DNA from: Frigoribacterium sp. SL97
Lineage (GTDB): Bacteria; Actinomycetota; Actinomycetes; Actinomycetales; Microbacteriaceae
Length of the DNA: 64,000 bases
Assembly (NCBI RefSeq): GCF_026625765.1
Contig: NZ_CP113062.1
Span: 248,001-312,000, forward strand
Direction of reading: 5' to 3'
How positions within the stretch are numbered: the first letter of the stretch is position 1; each line of letters starts with the position of its first letter. Below the pieces are notes generated by a model. That model had not been told where the DNA came from. It saw only the letters and a program-made list of their open reading frames with translations, and searched no databases. The position numbers were made by a program, and so were the translations under genes. This document shows positions 23,992 through 32,558 of this stretch, piece after piece.

Positions 23992-24579
23992 GTGCTGCTC
24001 TCCGACCGCGACATCAAGCTCGAACTCGACGCCGGCCGAATCGGCCTCGACCCCTACGACCCGACGCTGATCCAGCCGTCGAGCATCGACGTGCGGCTCG
24101 ACCGGTTGTTCCGGCTCTTCGACAACCACAAGTACCCGTTCATCGACCCGGCCGCGGACCAGCCCGAGCTGACCCGCCTGGTCGAGGCGAAGGCCGACGA
24201 GCCGTTCATCCTGCACCCGGGCGAGTTCGTGCTGGGCAGCACCTACGAGTTCGTCACCCTGCCCGACGACGTCGCGGCCCGCCTCGAGGGCAAGAGCTCG
24301 CTCGGGCGCCTCGGCCTGCTGACCCACTCGACCGCGGGCTTCATCGACCCCGGCTTCGGCGGGCACGTCACGCTCGAGCTGTCGAACGTCGCCACCCTGC
24401 CGATCAAGCTCTGGCCCGGCATGAAGATCGGCCAACTCTGCTTCTTCAAGCTCAGCTCGCCCGCCGAGCACCCGTACGGCTCGTCCGAGTACGGCTCGCG
24501 CTACCAGGGCCAGCGCGGCCCGACCGCCAGCCGGTCCTTCCAGGGCTTCGTGCACACGGACGTCTCCGCCCGCGACTGA
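23992..24579 (+). CDS. dcd: dCTP deaminase
   Basis: Deaminates dCTP to dUTP for thymidylate synthesis; many actinobacterial members also hydrolyse dUTP to dUMP. 195 aa with GTG start. The catalytic region is STAGFIDPGFGGHVTLEL with general-base Glu129; GKSSLGRLG (100-108) binds phosphates; the C-terminal arm is YGSRYQGQRGPTASRSF. Full length. Confidence 0.93.
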   Translation: MLLSDRDIKLELDAGRIGLDPYDPTLIQPSSIDVRLDRLFRLFDNHKYPFIDPAADQPELTRLVEAKADEPFILHPGEFVLGSTYEFVTLPDDVAARLEGKSSLGRLGLLTHSTAGFIDPGFGGHVTLELSNVATLPIKLWPGMKIGQLCFFKLSSPAEHPYGSSEYGSRYQGQRGPTASRSFQGFVHTDVSARD

Positions 24580-24918
24580 CCGCTGCGCGCTCGCGGCGCG
24601 CGTTCGCCCCGCGCTCGCGCCGCGTTGGCCCCGCGCGTTCGCGCCGCGCTCGTCGAGAACGCAGGAGGCGCGGGCCGCGTCCCCGACGGACGCCCCCTCC
24701 GGAGACGAGAAAGGGGTGCGGAAGGAACCCGACTCCCTCCGCACCCCGGCGACACGAGAGAAACCCGACGTCGATCTCGTGCGCTGTGACTCGCGGTCCT
24801 GAACCTGTCACCGCGAGGCCATTTCATTCTGCGGCTCTCCGCTCCTCGGGCAAACCCGGCATTGTCCGAAAAACGAAATGAAAGCTCAGGTTGCGAAGCG
24901 GTGGCGAAAAGTCACCCG
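24580..24918. terminator. Gene-free region with hairpins between convergent dcd and AraC genes
   Basis: 339 bp. Hairpin GGGGTGCGGA/TCCGCACCCC at 24713-24747 and CTCGCGGT/ACCGCGAG at 24790-24817 are terminator candidates for dcd. A motif copy is at 24664. Next to it (24586-24660) is a GCGCTCGCG/CGTTCGCG-rich run. The last 100 bp are unusually A+T-rich and bracketed by TTTCATT ... AATGAAA; it could be a terminator for the AraC gene or a small RNA. Confidence 0.55.
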
Positions 24919-26058
24919 TCACCCCTCGAGGGTGTCGCGGGGTGACCGCCCGAACTCGGCCGTGTACTGGGCCGCGAAGCGGCCCGCGTGGGCGAAACCC
25001 CAGCTGAGCGCCACGCCCGCGACGGTGTGGCCGAGGGTCGGATCGGCCATGACGAGGTCCCCGTGCGCGCCGCGCAACCGCGCCCGCCGCAGTTCGGCCA
25101 TGGGCGTCGAGTCGAGGTGGCGACGGAAGGCCAACTGCAGGGCGCGGGGGGTCACCCGAGCCGCCTCGGCGATCTCGACGACGCCGATGTCGTCGTGGGC
25201 GTGCTGCTCGATGTAGTCGCGAGCCCGACGCACGGTCGACGGGAGGGGCGAGAGGCCGTCGGCACCGCCGACGCCGACCACGTTCGTCTCGAAGGCCTCG
25301 AGGTAGGCGGCCACGAGCGACCGGAACGCCGAGCCCCGCACCAGCTGACTGGCCATGGCGGCGTCGTTGCGGATGACGTGCTCGTGCACGTGCCGGACGA
25401 GGTCGGACCAGTAGCGGCCGAGCGAGGGCGAGACCGCCTCGGCCGCGGTCGACCGGAGCCCCCCGGGGGCGGTGAGCCGCATGGCCTCCAGCTCGCGTTC
25501 GACGGCGGTGCGGTCGAGCATCACCTGCCCGAGCACGAGGTCGTACGACAGCATGACCTTGGCGTCGTGCGACGGGAACGAGAACGGTGCGCCCGGCTCG
25601 ACCCTGAGCTCGTGGTCGCGGGTCCGCAGCGACAACCGGCCGGCCATCACGCCGCCGGCGACGAGGAACCCGGTCGGATCGCTCTCGGACAGCAGGCGTC
25701 CCCGCCGGTACTCGAAGCGACAGAGGGCGAAGCGCGTGTCGCCGGACACGGCGCGACTGTAGGTGAACGGCTCGGGGCCTTCGCCTTCGAGTCGCGTGAT
25801 CTTGTAGTTCTTGCGGATCAGCGCGTGCGCGACCTCGCGATCCGTGGTCGAGACGCTGCGGACCCGCGGGTCGACGAGCGCCTCGAAGGTCTGCGCCCTG
25901 GGGGGCGCCGCGGTCGGATCGGTGGTGGCGTCGGTCGGCGCGGTGTCCGTGGGCGTGGTGTCCGTCGGCGCGGTGTTCGTCGGCGCGGTGTTCGTGGGCG
26001 TGGTGCGGAGTGCAGCTGATCCGGCGACTGGTGAGGCCGCCTGCGGTGTGGACGTCAC
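24919..26058 (-). CDS. AraC-family transcriptional regulator
   Basis: 379 aa. The first 40 residues are low complexity with PTNTAPTDT pentapeptide-type repeats; residues about 60-250 form an AraC_binding_2-like domain (FALCRFEYRRGRLLSESDPT; APFSFPSHDAKVMLSYDL); the C-terminus carries the double helix-turn-helix (IGVVEIAEAARVTPRALQLA; GVALSWGFAHAGRFAAQY). GTG at 26058 has GAGGGGAA upstream. Target unknown; the divergent neighbour is an aldo/keto reductase. Confidence 0.85.
   Translation of the reverse strand: MTSTPQAASPVAGSAALRTTPTNTAPTNTAPTDTTPTDTAPTDATTDPTAAPPRAQTFEALVDPRVRSVSTTDREVAHALIRKNYKITRLEGEGPEPFTYSRAVSGDTRFALCRFEYRRGRLLSESDPTGFLVAGGVMAGRLSLRTRDHELRVEPGAPFSFPSHDAKVMLSYDLVLGQVMLDRTAVERELEAMRLTAPGGLRSTAAEAVSPSLGRYWSDLVRHVHEHVIRNDAAMASQLVRGSAFRSLVAAYLEAFETNVVGVGGADGLSPLPSTVRRARDYIEQHAHDDIGVVEIAEAARVTPRALQLAFRRHLDSTPMAELRRARLRGAHGDLVMADPTLGHTVAGVALSWGFAHAGRFAAQYTAEFGRSPRDTLEG
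25935..26005 (-). repeat. 15-bp tandem repeat, nearly five units, in AraC gene
   Basis: Alternating TCGGCGCGGTGTCCG and TGGGCGTGGTGTCCG-type units encode the Thr/Pro/Asp/Asn repeat near the N-terminus of the regulator. The length keeps the frame. Confidence 0.85.
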
Positions 26059-26234
26059 GGTCGTTCCCCTCGGGTGGGACGGTGATCCGGGGTGGTTGGT
26101 CCCGGGTGGTCCTCCCGACGTCGGTGTCGAGTGACCTACCCGAGAGTATCCAACAGACGAACTGGACGCGCGCCGCATCCTGGGGCAGGGCACCGCCCGG
26201 TCGGGTGCGGTCGCAGTCCGCGTAGCGTCGGGTC

Positions 26235-27272
26235 ATGGACTACAGAACCCTCGGAAACAGTGGAGCCTCGGTGTCGGAGCTGACCCTCGGCACCATGACC
26301 TTCGGCGCCGAAGCCGACGAACCGACCTCGCACGCCATCCTCGACGCCTTCGTGGCCGGAGGCGGCACGCTCGTCGACACCGCCGACGTCTACAGCGCCG
26401 GCACCAGCGAGACCATCATCGGCCGGTGGCTGGCGAGCCACCCCACGGACGCCGACCAGGTGGTGCTCGCGACCAAGGGACGCTTCCCCATGGGCGACGG
26501 GCCCAACGACGTCGGGCTGTCGCGTCGTCACCTCGCGAAGGCCCTCGACGCCTCGCTGACCCGGCTCGGCGTGGAGCACGTCGACCTCTACCAGATGCAC
26601 GCCTGGGACCACCTCACCCCGATCGACGAGACGCTGAGGTTCCTCGACGACGCGATCAGCGCGGGCAAGATCGGCTACTACGGCTTCTCGAACTACCTCG
26701 GGTGGCAGGTGACGAAGGCCGTCGGCCGGGCCGAGGCCCTCGGGTTCGCCCCGCCCGTCACGCTGCAGCCGCAGTACAACCTGCTCGTCCGCGACATCGA
26801 GCACGAGGTCGTCCCGGCCTCGCTCGACGCCGGCATCGGCCTGCTGCCCTGGTCGCCGCTGGCCGGCGGCTGGTTGAGCGGCAAGTACGTCCGCGACCAG
26901 GCGCCCACCGGTGCCACCCGCCTCGGCGAGGACCCGAAACGCGGCATGGAGGCCTGGGAGGCGCGCAACGCGGACGAGCGCACCTGGACCGTCCTCGACG
27001 CGGTCACCTCGATCGCCTCGGCACACGACGCCTCGGCCTCGCAGGTCGCGCTGGCCTGGTTGCTGCGTCAGCCCGCGGTCACCTCGGTGATCCTCGGCGC
27101 CCGCACGGTCGAGCAGCTGGACGACAACCTGGGTTCGTCGGCCCTGGCCGCGGCCCTCACCGACGACGAGGTCGCCCGGCTCACCTCGGCGAGCGCACCC
27201 CGGGTCGACGACTACCCCTACGGCACGGCGGGCGTCGCCCAGCGCGACCGGAAGATCACCGGCGGCCGCTGA
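26235..27272 (+). CDS. Aldo/keto reductase
   Basis: NADPH-dependent reduction of carbonyls. 345 aa. TIM-barrel with the catalytic tetrad Asp48, Tyr53 (DTADVYSAG), Lys81 (ATKGRF) and His122 (YQMHAWD); C-terminal cofactor segment SVILGARTVEQLDDNLGS. Resembles the YajO/Tas-type group by length and the GYYGFSNYLGWQV segment. Divergent from the AraC regulator. Confidence 0.92.
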   Translation: MDYRTLGNSGASVSELTLGTMTFGAEADEPTSHAILDAFVAGGGTLVDTADVYSAGTSETIIGRWLASHPTDADQVVLATKGRFPMGDGPNDVGLSRRHLAKALDASLTRLGVEHVDLYQMHAWDHLTPIDETLRFLDDAISAGKIGYYGFSNYLGWQVTKAVGRAEALGFAPPVTLQPQYNLLVRDIEHEVVPASLDAGIGLLPWSPLAGGWLSGKYVRDQAPTGATRLGEDPKRGMEAWEARNADERTWTVLDAVTSIASAHDASASQVALAWLLRQPAVTSVILGARTVEQLDDNLGSSALAAALTDDEVARLTSASAPRVDDYPYGTAGVAQRDRKITGGR

Positions 27273-27275
27273 CCA

Positions 27276-27348
27276 GGAGGCGCGGCGCGCCTCCTGCGGG
27301 CACCGCGCCTCCTGCAGTCCCCGCACCTCCTGCGGGCACTGCGCCTCC
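27276..27348. repeat. Cluster of iterated-motif copies
   Basis: One forward copy (27276) meets a reverse copy (27287) to form GGAGGCGCGGCGCGCCTCC. Further reverse copies are at 27305 and 27341, with a degenerate one (CACCTCC) at 27324. Spacing between reverse copies is 18 bp throughout (27287, 27305, 27323, 27341), so this is a short tandem array. Confidence 0.8.
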
Positions 27349-27370
27349 CCATGCTGCTCATCCCGCACGA

Positions 27371-27428
27371 CACCGCGAGATGGTCACCGCGCCAGGTTTT
27401 CCCCTGGCGCCGTGACCATCTCGCGGTG
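27371..27428. repeat. 58-bp palindrome
   Basis: CACCGCGAGATGGTCAC pairs perfectly with 27412-27428; an inner stem CGCCAGG/CCTGGCG closes around TTTTCC. A reverse motif copy ends 23 bp to the left. The gap 27273-27612 contains no gene; it consists of this element, the motif cluster, the next palindrome and a G-rich stretch. Confidence 0.85.
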
Positions 27429-27462
27429 CTGTGCGGTAGAGCGGCACGCGTGACCCAGCATC

Positions 27463-27522
27463 CCGCCACGACGTAAACGTCCCGCCACGCAATCCTGTGG
27501 CGGGACGTTTACTTCGTGGCGG
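27463..27522. repeat. 60-bp palindrome, CCGCCACGA family copy 1
   Basis: Outer arms CCGCCACGA ... TCGTGGCGG, inner arms GTAAACGTCCCGCCAC / GTGGCGGGACGTTTAC, loop GCAATCCT. Same family as 49441-49500 and 49691-49750, all exactly 60 bp. A degenerate motif (GGAGGCAGGG) lies 20 bp to its right. Confidence 0.88.
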
Positions 27523-27612
27523 CGTGCCCGGGGCCCGGGGCCCGGAGGCAGGGCGGTGCCGTGCGGGGCGGGGCGGGGCGGTGCGGGCGGTGCAGGGCGG
27601 TGCGGCGGGGGC

Positions 27613-28458
27613 TCAGCGCTGCAGCGAGGCGGTGGCGCCGACGCGACCGCGGGCGACCCGCACGGCGATCGTGACGACCAGCACGACGGCGGCGGCGACG
27701 ATCGCGGCCACCCCGGCGACGACGTTCTCGGGTTCGCCGGTCAGGCGGCCGACCGCGATCCAGGCGAGTCCCCACGAGAGCGACAGGGCGGGGGCGAGGC
27801 GGCCGCGCCCGGCGAAGGCCAGCACGACGCCGACGAGTGCGGCCACGGCGAGCACCACCGACGACCAGAACCCGGCCGCGAAGCCGAAGCCGTCGAAGCC
27901 CGCGTCGACCAGGCCTGCGGCGATGTTGGCGACCGTCGCGACGCTGACCCAGCCGAGGTAGAGGCCGAGGGTGCCGTCGGTGACGACCGCGTCGACCCAC
28001 CCGCTCGACGCGGTGTGGAACAGGATGACGAAGATGCGCGCGAGCACCAGCAGCAGCGCGACGATCACGACGGCGCCCAGCCAGACGCTGCCGAGCTGCA
28101 CGGCGGCGAACAGCCAGGCGGCGTTGAGCAGCAGCGAGGCCGCGACCCAGTAGCCGAGCCGACGGTGTCGGGTCACGGCGCGCTGACCGGGCAGGGCCTG
28201 GTAGATCGCGTAGGCGACGAGGCCGAGGTAGATGACGCTCCAGATGCTGAAGGCCGTGGTCGCCGGGGCTACCGTCGTGGCCGTCGCGCTGAGGGCCCCG
28301 CCCGCCGCGTCGGACACCGCGACGCCGCCGAACGCGCCCGATCCGTAGGCGGCCAGCACGATCGCGAGGACCGCGGTCACGACCACGACGATCTGGCGGA
28401 CGACGTCACGCGACGTCGCGGTCTCGGCAGGGGGTCGGGTGCTCGTGTCGGTGCTCAT
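27613..28458 (-). CDS. TspO/MBR-like membrane protein
   Basis: 281 aa with about eight hydrophobic segments. The stretch FSIWSVIYLGLVAYAIYQAL and LLLNAAWLFAAVQLGSVWLG recalls the tryptophan-rich TspO fold (F-x-x-W-x-x-I-Y and N-x-x-W), but the protein is longer than TspO itself (about 160 aa). Ligand unknown. Monocistronic with several motif and palindrome elements downstream of its stop. Confidence 0.65.
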   Translation of the reverse strand: MSTDTSTRPPAETATSRDVVRQIVVVVTAVLAIVLAAYGSGAFGGVAVSDAAGGALSATATTVAPATTAFSIWSVIYLGLVAYAIYQALPGQRAVTRHRRLGYWVAASLLLNAAWLFAAVQLGSVWLGAVVIVALLLVLARIFVILFHTASSGWVDAVVTDGTLGLYLGWVSVATVANIAAGLVDAGFDGFGFAAGFWSSVVLAVAALVGVVLAFAGRGRLAPALSLSWGLAWIAVGRLTGEPENVVAGVAAIVAAAVVLVVTIAVRVARGRVGATASLQR

Positions 28459-28573
28459 GAGGGGGACGCTAGTCGTGCCCGCCGGTCGATCTCTTAGTTG
28501 CTAAGAGGATTGTCAGGGAAGGGGCGGCGAGGGAGGGGCGGCACAGCCGAGGAGGCGCGGTGCGGTCGGGCGG

Positions 28574-29074
28574 TCAGCCCACCTGCACGGGCGGCCCCGC
28601 GATCAGCAGCACCACGAAGACGACCACCACGGCGACGACCAGCAGCACGACGGCGAGGACGAGGTGCCCGAGCATCCAGCGCAACAGGCGGTCGAGGGGG
28701 CGTCGGTCGCGCGGGTCGTCGGTCGCCGTGCGGCGCCAGGCACCGGCGAGGAGGCCGCGGCGGTCGATCCAGCGCTCGACGGGCAACGAGGCGAACGGCA
28801 CGACGGCGCTGGCGAGGGCGGCCAGGGTCACCCCGCCCGACCAGCGCTGGTTCACCGCGACGACGACGCCCGCGACGAGGTACGCGAGGAACACGAAACC
28901 GTGGATCGGCCCGGCCACGCTGACCGGCCAGTCGCCGACCCCCACCGCGTACTTGAGGATCATGCCCGCGATGAGCAGCGACCAGGTCACAACCTCGGCG
29001 ACGGCGAACGAGCGGAAGAGGGTGCGAGGCGACACGAGCTGCTCCTGGTGAGGGGCCGACGGGGACGCGCCCAT
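28574..29074 (-). CDS. DUF3817 membrane protein
   Basis: 166 aa. Four hydrophobic segments; N-terminal FRSFAVAEVVTWSLLIAGMI and the histidine in GPIHGFVFLAYLVA are typical of DUF3817 proteins. A charged loop (RRTATDDPRDRRPLDR) precedes the last helix. ATG at 29074 with AGGGGG upstream. Function of the family unknown. Confidence 0.75.
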   Translation of the reverse strand: MGASPSAPHQEQLVSPRTLFRSFAVAEVVTWSLLIAGMILKYAVGVGDWPVSVAGPIHGFVFLAYLVAGVVVAVNQRWSGGVTLAALASAVVPFASLPVERWIDRRGLLAGAWRRTATDDPRDRRPLDRLLRWMLGHLVLAVVLLVVAVVVVFVVLLIAGPPVQVG

Positions 29075-29242
29075 GCTCGCAGCCCCCTGCTGAGCGCCGG
29101 CCCTGCCCGCTCGCCCCGGTGACTCGGCCACGCGGCCCTGCCCGCTCTACGCGGCCACCCGGCCACGCGGCCACGCGGCCACGTGGCCCGCGTACCCCTC
29201 CGGCTGGGTGCCGGCCCGCGCCTCCTCGGTTGGATGGGTCCC

Positions 29243-29920
29243 ATGACGACACTCGCGATCATCGGTGCAGGCAAGGGGCTCGGCGCTGCCGTGGCCCGAC
29301 GATTCGGCGCGGAGGGCTTCAGCGTGGCCCTCATCTCCCGCCACCAGGGCAGGCTCGACGCCCTCGCGGCCGAACTCAAGGCCGACGGCGTCACGGCCCA
29401 GGGCTTCACCGCCGACGTGCGCGACCCGGCGAGCATCGCCGCCGCGCTCGAGCAGGCGACCGAGCAGCTCGGACCGATCCAGGTCATGCAGTACAGCCCG
29501 CTGCCGCAGAAGGACTTCATGCGTCCCGTGCTCGAGACCATGCCCGCCGACCTGGTCGGTCCGGTCGAGTTCTCGATCTACGGGCCGGTCGCGGCCGTGC
29601 ACCAGGTGCTGCCCGGCATGCGGTTCCTGCCCGACGGCGGCGGCACCATCCTCTTCGTCAACGGCGGCTCGGCCGTCACGCCCGGCGCGAAGGTGACGGG
29701 CACCTCCATCGCCTTCGCCGGGCTGACCGCCTACGCGCAGCTGCTCCACGACGAGCTCGCCGGCGAGGGCATCCACGTCGGTCAGCTGATCATCCCCGGC
29801 GGCATCGAGCCCGAGAGCAGCGACAAGAGCCCGGAGGCGCTGGCCGAGTTGCTCTGGCAGCAGCACGTCACGCGCGGCGACTTCCGGACCACGGCGCCCG
29901 AGAAGGGCACGCCCGCCTGA
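29243..29920 (+). CDS. Atypical short-chain dehydrogenase/reductase
   Basis: 225 aa. Rossmann N-terminus LAIIGAGKGLGAAVARRFGA (GxGxG-type motif), ILFVNGGSAV as the serine-bearing strand, but the usual YxxxK is YAQLL here, so the catalytic lysine is missing; an oxidoreductase role is therefore uncertain, and it may be a nucleotide-binding or altered enzyme. ATG at 29243; another ATG nine bases upstream is possible. The upstream 70 bp are CACGCGGC repeats. Confidence 0.75.
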   Translation: MTTLAIIGAGKGLGAAVARRFGAEGFSVALISRHQGRLDALAAELKADGVTAQGFTADVRDPASIAAALEQATEQLGPIQVMQYSPLPQKDFMRPVLETMPADLVGPVEFSIYGPVAAVHQVLPGMRFLPDGGGTILFVNGGSAVTPGAKVTGTSIAFAGLTAYAQLLHDELAGEGIHVGQLIIPGGIEPESSDKSPEALAELLWQQHVTRGDFRTTAPEKGTPA

Positions 29921-29965
29921 CGCCCGACGTTCGGGTGGGGGCTGGTGCCTCCGCCGGACGGCCAT

Positions 29966-30025
29966 GAACCCCGTTTCGAACGATGCACCCGCTTTCTTCT
30001 GGGTGCATCGTTCGAAACGGGGTTC
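29966..30025. repeat. 60-bp perfect palindrome between convergent genes
   Basis: A perfect 25-bp stem (starts GAACCCCGTTTCGAACGATG) with a 10-nt loop GCTTTCTTCT, 60 bp in all. It is A+T-richer than its surroundings. It can act as a bidirectional terminator for the convergent SDR and reductase genes. A degenerate motif (GTGCCTCC) lies about 14 bp to the left. Confidence 0.88.
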
Positions 30026-30106
30026 TTCGCTGGTCCCGTAGGCCCGGGCCAGCACGGCGCAGGACCGGGCCAGCACAGCGCGGGACCGGGCCAGCAGCGG
30101 GCGGCC

Positions 30107-31021
30107 TCAGACGCCGCCGAAGCGTTCGGTCCGGACGCGGGTCGGCGCGTGCCCGAGCTCGACCAGCCAGCCGGCGACGACCGCCACGAACGAGTTCGCC
30201 CCGCAGACGTAGACCAGCGAATGCTCGGACGCGGGCAGCACGAGCCGCTCGAGTTCGTCGCGGGTGAGTCGGCCCGCCGGCCGAGCGTGCCCCTCGGGAG
30301 CCGTTCGGCTGAAGACCCAGTCGACCACGAGGGGCGCTCGAGGCCCGGTCGTGTCACGAGCCGAGGAGGCGCGCGCGGCCTCGGCCAGCTCGCCGACGTA
30401 CCACCGAGAACCCGGGTCGCGCACCGAGGCGAGCAGACGCATCGGGGGTGCGTCCCGGCCTCGGGCCCGCACCATCGCCATCAGCGGTGCGACGCCCGAC
30501 CCCCCACCGATCAACTGCACGGGGGCCGCCGTCGGCGGGGTCGCCCCCTCGGGCTCGGGCAGCACCGCGTGGACGGCCGAGTCGGGCTCGAACTCGGTCG
30601 GCGGCCAGACGAACCAGCCGCCGATCGGGCCGCGCACCTCGATCGGATCGCCGGGTTCGGCCGCGTCGACCAGGTAGGGCGAGACCTCGCCGTCGTCCAG
30701 GCGCTCGACGGTGACCTCGATCTGCGGGATCGGGCCCGCCCCTCCTGCGCCCCGCGCCCCGTCGCGGCCACCGGAGGCCCTGACGTCGCTCAGCGAGTAC
30801 GACCGCACGGCCGTGTACCCGTCGTCCGCGGTCAGCCGCAGGTCGACGTGCTGGCCGGCTCGCGCGGGCCGGAGGCCGGGCACCGCGAGGGTCAGCGACC
30901 GGGCCCGCGGCGTCTGCGCGACCGACGACACGATCGTGGCGGGCAGCCAGGCGTACGGATCACCCGCAGGGTCGAGCCCGGTGACGCCGCCGACCCCGGG
31001 GTCGGGAACGGGGTCGCTCAC
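30107..31021 (-). CDS. FAD/NAD(P)-binding oxidoreductase (ferredoxin-reductase-like)
   Basis: 304 aa, GTG start overlapping the upstream gene (GTGA). FAD-binding beta barrel with RSYSLSD (R-x-Y-S/T), NAD(P) domain with LIGGGSGVAPLMAMVRARG and the C-terminal VYVCGANSFV. No [2Fe-2S] cysteines are visible. Encoded directly after a sulfite-oxidase-like molybdoprotein, so it probably passes electrons to or from it. Confidence 0.85.
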   Translation of the reverse strand: MSDPVPDPGVGGVTGLDPAGDPYAWLPATIVSSVAQTPRARSLTLAVPGLRPARAGQHVDLRLTADDGYTAVRSYSLSDVRASGGRDGARGAGGAGPIPQIEVTVERLDDGEVSPYLVDAAEPGDPIEVRGPIGGWFVWPPTEFEPDSAVHAVLPEPEGATPPTAAPVQLIGGGSGVAPLMAMVRARGRDAPPMRLLASVRDPGSRWYVGELAEAARASSARDTTGPRAPLVVDWVFSRTAPEGHARPAGRLTRDELERLVLPASEHSLVYVCGANSFVAVVAGWLVELGHAPTRVRTERFGGV

Positions 31022-31596
31022 GCGTACCGTTCTTCCTTCCACGGGTCGCCGTGCGGGTGGTAGCCCATGCTCTCCCAGAAGCCGCGACGATCAGTGGCCA
31101 TGGTCTGGATGCCCTGCAGCCACTTCGCGCTCTTCCAGAAGTAGAGGCCGGGCACGAAGAGGCGCGCGGGGCCGCCGTGTTCGGCGTGCAGCGGCTGCCC
31201 CTCGTAGGTGTCGACCACCCAGGCCTTGCCCCCGAGCAGCTCGCCGAGCGGCAGGTTGGTCGTGTACCCGCCGTGGCTGGTCGCCATCGCGAACTCGTGC
31301 GTGGTCTCGAGGCCGTCGAAGAGGGTGTCGAGCGAGACGCCCCGCCAGTGGGTGCCGAGCTTCGACCAGCTCGTGACGCAGTGGATGTCGGTCTCGATCG
31401 CCTCGTGCGGCAGGGCCTGGAAGTCGGCCCAGGTGAGGGAGCGCTGCCCGGTCTCGGTGGCGACCTGGAGCTCCCACCGCTTGATGTTCGGCGTGGGGCC
31501 GGCCGACAGGACCGGGAACCCGCTCTCGAGGTACTGCCCCGGGGGCAGTCGCGGGTCGGCCGCGCGTCGCCTGCCGAAGCCGGTGAATCCTGCCAT
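31018..31596 (-). CDS. Sulfite-oxidase-like molybdopterin-dependent oxidoreductase
   Basis: 192 aa. The oxidoreductase molybdopterin-binding domain has the Mo-ligand Cys in DIHCVTSWSKLGTHWRGVSL and ATSHGGYTTNLPL further on. No Tat signal, so it should be cytoplasmic, unlike MsrP/YedY. ATG at 31596; its ribosome site GAGGAGG is part of a motif copy (31600). Substrate unknown. Coupled to the flavin reductase downstream. Confidence 0.85.
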   Translation of the reverse strand: MAGFTGFGRRRAADPRLPPGQYLESGFPVLSAGPTPNIKRWELQVATETGQRSLTWADFQALPHEAIETDIHCVTSWSKLGTHWRGVSLDTLFDGLETTHEFAMATSHGGYTTNLPLGELLGGKAWVVDTYEGQPLHAEHGGPARLFVPGLYFWKSAKWLQGIQTMATDRRGFWESMGYHPHGDPWKEERYA

Positions 31597-31711
31597 GGTG
31601 CGCCTCCTCGGGGTGGAGCGGGGTCGTTCGCGGGTGCGTCGTACGCCCGTCAGCCTACGCACGACCCCCGACGGCGCCGGGCCCCGAGGCTGCGTCCGCG
31701 CTGGGAGAACG

Positions 31712-31742
31712 TTGACCCCGGCATGGGTGGAGGTCGTACGGT
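31712..31742 (+). promoter_or_regulatory. Possible promoter of sod
   Basis: TTGACC at 31712-31717 and TACGGT at 31737-31742 resemble sigma-A boxes, although the 19-bp spacer is long. It would start transcription shortly before the sod ribosome site. Confidence 0.4.
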
Positions 31743-31771
31743 GGATGCAGGTCAATTCGAAAGGACCCCAC

Positions 31772-32392
31772 ATGGCTGAGTACACCCTGCCCGATCTGCC
31801 CTACGACTACTCCGCTCTGGCGCCGCACATCAGCGCGAAGATCATGGAGTTGCACCACTCCAAGCACCACAACACCTATGTCACCGGCGCGAACACGGCC
31901 AACGCCGCCCTCGCCGAGGCCCGCTCGACGGGTGACCTGGCGAACGTCAACAAGCTCGAGAAGGACCTCGCCTTCAACCTCGGTGGCCACGTCAACCACT
32001 CGATCTTCTGGACGAACCTCACCCCCGAGACCAGCGAGCCCACCGGCGACCTGCTCGAGGCCATCGGCCGCGACTTCGGCGACCTCGAGAAGTTCAAGGC
32101 CCACTTCACCGCCACCGCGCTCGGCGTGCAGGGCTCGGGTTGGTCCGTGCTCGCGTACGACGTGCTCGGCCAGCGCCTCAGCGTCTTCCAGCTCTTCGAC
32201 CAGCAGGGCAACGTGCCGTTCGGCCTCGTCCCCCTGCTGATGCTCGACGTGTGGGAGCACGCCTACTACCTCGACTACCAGAACGTGCGCGCCGACTACG
32301 TCAAGGCCTTCTGGAACATCGTGAACTGGAGCAACGTCGAGGCCCGCCTCGCCGCCGCGACGACCAAGACCGACGGTCTGATCACGCTCTAG
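31772..32392 (+). CDS. sodA: Superoxide dismutase (Mn/Fe)
   Basis: Dismutates superoxide to oxygen and hydrogen peroxide. 206 aa, normal length. Metal ligands: His28 in MELHHSKHH, the His of HVNHSIFW, and Asp/His in DVWEHAYYLDY; the GGHVNHSIFWTNLTP and WLAYD-type strands are intact. The metal is probably Mn or cambialistic, which I cannot decide. ATG at 31772 preceded by AAAGGA. Confidence 0.95.
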   Translation: MAEYTLPDLPYDYSALAPHISAKIMELHHSKHHNTYVTGANTANAALAEARSTGDLANVNKLEKDLAFNLGGHVNHSIFWTNLTPETSEPTGDLLEAIGRDFGDLEKFKAHFTATALGVQGSGWSVLAYDVLGQRLSVFQLFDQQGNVPFGLVPLLMLDVWEHAYYLDYQNVRADYVKAFWNIVNWSNVEARLAAATTKTDGLITL

Positions 32393-32412
32393 TCCCTCCA
32401 GTCCCACCACGC

Positions 32413-32446
32413 CGACGGCGCGTCCCCACCCGGGGGCGCGCCGTCG
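32413..32446. terminator. Hairpin after sod
   Basis: CGACGGCGCG pairs perfectly with CGCGCCGTCG across a 14-nt loop, 20 bp after the stop. No T-run. Confidence 0.6.
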
Positions 32447-32558
32447 CCGCGTCCCCGGGGCCCGACGGCTCGTCCCCACCCGGGCGCGTTCGTCCTCAAG
32501 GATGAAAACCCCGCAGGAGGCGCGCGCGGCCGGTCGACGACGCCTTACGGTCGTCGAC

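Noticed and set aside
27371..27428. Plain rho-independent terminator
   Set aside because: It may terminate transcription, but the paired elements in several families with fixed length and a motif neighbour are better described as repeats; TTTT is in the loop and not after the stem.
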